Shown here: positions 63,080 through 64,000 of the stretch, piece after piece
Numbering within the stretch: position 1 is the first letter of the stretch
How the letters are laid out: each line of letters starts with the position of its first letter
From: Aquimonas sp046318115
GTDB lineage: Bacteria; Pseudomonadota; Gammaproteobacteria; Xanthomonadales; Xanthomonadaceae
Length of the DNA stretch: 64,000 nt
Direction: 5' to 3'
NCBI GenBank assembly: GCA_046318115.1
Contig: JBKCVA010000150.1
Coordinates: 22,159-86,158, forward strand
Position numbers and translations under genes: made by a program
The notes under the pieces: generated by a model
What the model was told of the DNA's origin: nothing
Seen by the model: the letters and a program-made list of their open reading frames with translations, nothing else
The model's database searches: none

Positions 63080-63529
63080 ATGAAGCTTGTTCTGCTGCAG
63101 AAAGTCACCAACCTCGGCAACTTGGGCGACCAGGTCAACGTGAAGCCGGGCTACGGCCGCAACTTCCTTGTCCCGCAGGGCAAGGCGGTGCCGGCCACCG
63201 CCGCCAATGTGGCCGAGTTCGAAGCCCGTCGCGCCGAGTACGAAGCCCGCGCCCGGGAACTGTCGGCAGGCGCTGAAGCCCGCCGCGAGCGCCTGGAAGG
63301 CGCCAGCGTCACCATCGCTGCCAATGCCTCCACCGAAGGCAAGCTGTACGGTTCGGTGGGTCCGCGCGACATCGCCGAGGCTTTCACCGCCGCTGGCCTT
63401 CCGCTGGAGAAGAGCGAAGTGGTGATGGGCGAAGGTCCGATCCGTCGCGTTGGCGAGTTCGACCTGGTCGTGCATCTGCACGCTGACGTCGAAGCCACGG
63501 TCAAGGTCATCGTGGTGCCGGAAGCCTGA
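63080..63529 (+). CDS. rplI: 50S ribosomal protein L9
   Basis: This is a 149-residue protein. MKLVLLQKVTNLGNLGDQV and VKPGYGRNFLVPQGKAV identify the N-terminal domain. A long helix and the C-terminal RNA-binding domain follow, giving the full length. It lies 105 bases after rpsR, and a strong terminator follows. Confidence 0.98.
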   Translation: MKLVLLQKVTNLGNLGDQVNVKPGYGRNFLVPQGKAVPATAANVAEFEARRAEYEARARELSAGAEARRERLEGASVTIAANASTEGKLYGSVGPRDIAEAFTAAGLPLEKSEVVMGEGPIRRVGEFDLVVHLHADVEATVKVIVVPEA

Positions 63530-63554
63530 TGAGGCGCCAAGCCATCGCGTGACC

Positions 63555-63584
63555 GAAAACGGGCGCCGGGAGGCGCCCGTTTTC
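63555..63584 (+). terminator. Intrinsic terminator of the ribosomal operon
   Basis: A perfect 13-base stem, GAAAACGGGCGCC with GGCGCCCGTTTTC, has a four-base loop. It ends in TTTTC and lies 25 bases after the rplI stop, between it and dnaB. Confidence 0.85.
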
Positions 63585-63641
63585 GTTGCGATACGCCGAA
63601 ACCGGCCGCTGCCCAGTCTCAGACGCTGAGATGTGCCCCGC

Positions 63642-63650
63642 TTATCCACA
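63642..63650 (+). promoter_or_regulatory. Consensus DnaA box upstream of dnaB
   Basis: TTATCCACA matches the 9-base DnaA box exactly. It is about 95 bases before the dnaB start codon. DnaA bound here could control dnaB expression. A TATGAT -10-like box lies at 63684-63689. Confidence 0.6.
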
Positions 63651-63745
63651 GGCTTATGCGCAACGGCGCAGGCGATGCCCCCGTATGATCCCGGGTCCGC
63701 GCGCTGCGCCAACGAGCTTCGCGCGCCGCAGAGAATCCACAGCCC

Positions 63746-64000
63746 ATGGCCGCAGTTTTTCCGGGGCGCAAGCCCGAACGCAGTTTCCAGTCGCATGATG
63801 AGCGTGCCGATGGCTTGCGCGTGCCGCCGCATTCGATCGAGGCCGAGCAAGCTGTCCTCGGCGGCCTGATGCTGTCCGGTGAGGCCTGGGACAAGGTGGC
63901 CGACAAACTCACCGAAGAAGACTTCTACCGCCGCGACCACCAGCTGATCTTCCGCGCGATCGGCCAGCTGGCCGAGCAAGGCCAGCCCTGCGACGCAGTC
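63746..64000 (+). CDS. dnaB: Replicative DNA helicase DnaB (3' end outside window)
   Basis: Only the first 85 residues are visible. RVPPHSIEAEQAVLGGLML and FYRRDHQLIFRAIGQLAEQG are the N-terminal domain of DnaB, which forms the hexamer collar and binds primase. The ATG at 63746 is the first start with sense. It follows rpsF-rpsR-rplI, as is common in gammaproteobacteria. The helicase motor lies beyond the window edge. Confidence 0.95.
   Translation, partial: MAAVFPGRKPERSFQSHDERADGLRVPPHSIEAEQAVLGGLMLSGEAWDKVADKLTEEDFYRRDHQLIFRAIGQLAEQGQPCDAV

Overview
The window is about 64 kb of GC-rich, gene-dense chromosome from a gammaproteobacterium. The closest match I can argue for is the Xanthomonadales (Lysobacterales). 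The evidence is the block infA-aat-trxB-ftsK-lolA, an FtsK of about 774 residues, the unit nudJ-mnmA-hflD, the clpS-clpA pair, a permease fused to an M1 peptidase, and short tandem GAATCCC repeats between genes. Genus and species cannot be read from the window. No phage, plasmid, CRISPR array or defence cassette was recognised.

Layout. 1-5,143: signalling. The end of a histidine kinase is followed by two response regulators (receiver-HDOD and receiver plus a decayed HD domain), with a convergent membrane GGDEF/EAL protein. 5,281-10,616: RNase G overlapping a YhdP-type giant AsmA-like protein. 10,745-18,307: a 1,508-residue protein with three glycosyltransferase modules, divergent from PBP1B and a TPR-like lipoprotein. 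18,725-23,189: an ABC ATPase and its permease/M1 peptidase fusion. 23,373-31,805: housekeeping genes (yoaA, tsaB, a DUF1801 protein, nudJ-mnmA-hflD, clpS-clpA). 31,969-35,985: a five-haem secreted cytochrome c and a secreted protein of unknown function. 36,123-43,247: infA, aat, a COG3146 acyltransferase, trxB, ftsK, a CxxC lipoprotein and lolA. 43,469-45,862: leucine dehydrogenase and isovaleryl-CoA dehydrogenase, two steps of leucine breakdown. 46,092-52,759: a secreted protein, a PHA-system protein, a membrane protein with two FHA-like regions, an EamA exporter, murB, pyrD and an ALDH7-type dehydrogenase. 52,902-56,291: an accessory patch between tRNA-Arg(CCT) and tRNA-Ala(CGC), with two decayed transposases flanking a secreted beta-helix protein. 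56,377-64,000: rnd, a TPR/SUMF1 lipoprotein, two small unknown proteins, asnS, an IscA-type protein, rpsF-rpsR-rplI and the start of dnaB with a consensus DnaA box upstream.

The most interesting signal is that two unrelated secreted proteins, at 33,943-35,985 and 53,576-55,672, both end in VFANGFE plus two to three residues. That is the pattern expected of a C-terminal sorting or secretion tag. The second protein sits in the IS-flanked patch between tRNA genes. The first follows a multihaem cytochrome. Most of the rest is conserved core genome. Gene starts were chosen from family length, ribosome-binding sites and signal peptides, and several use GTG or TTG.
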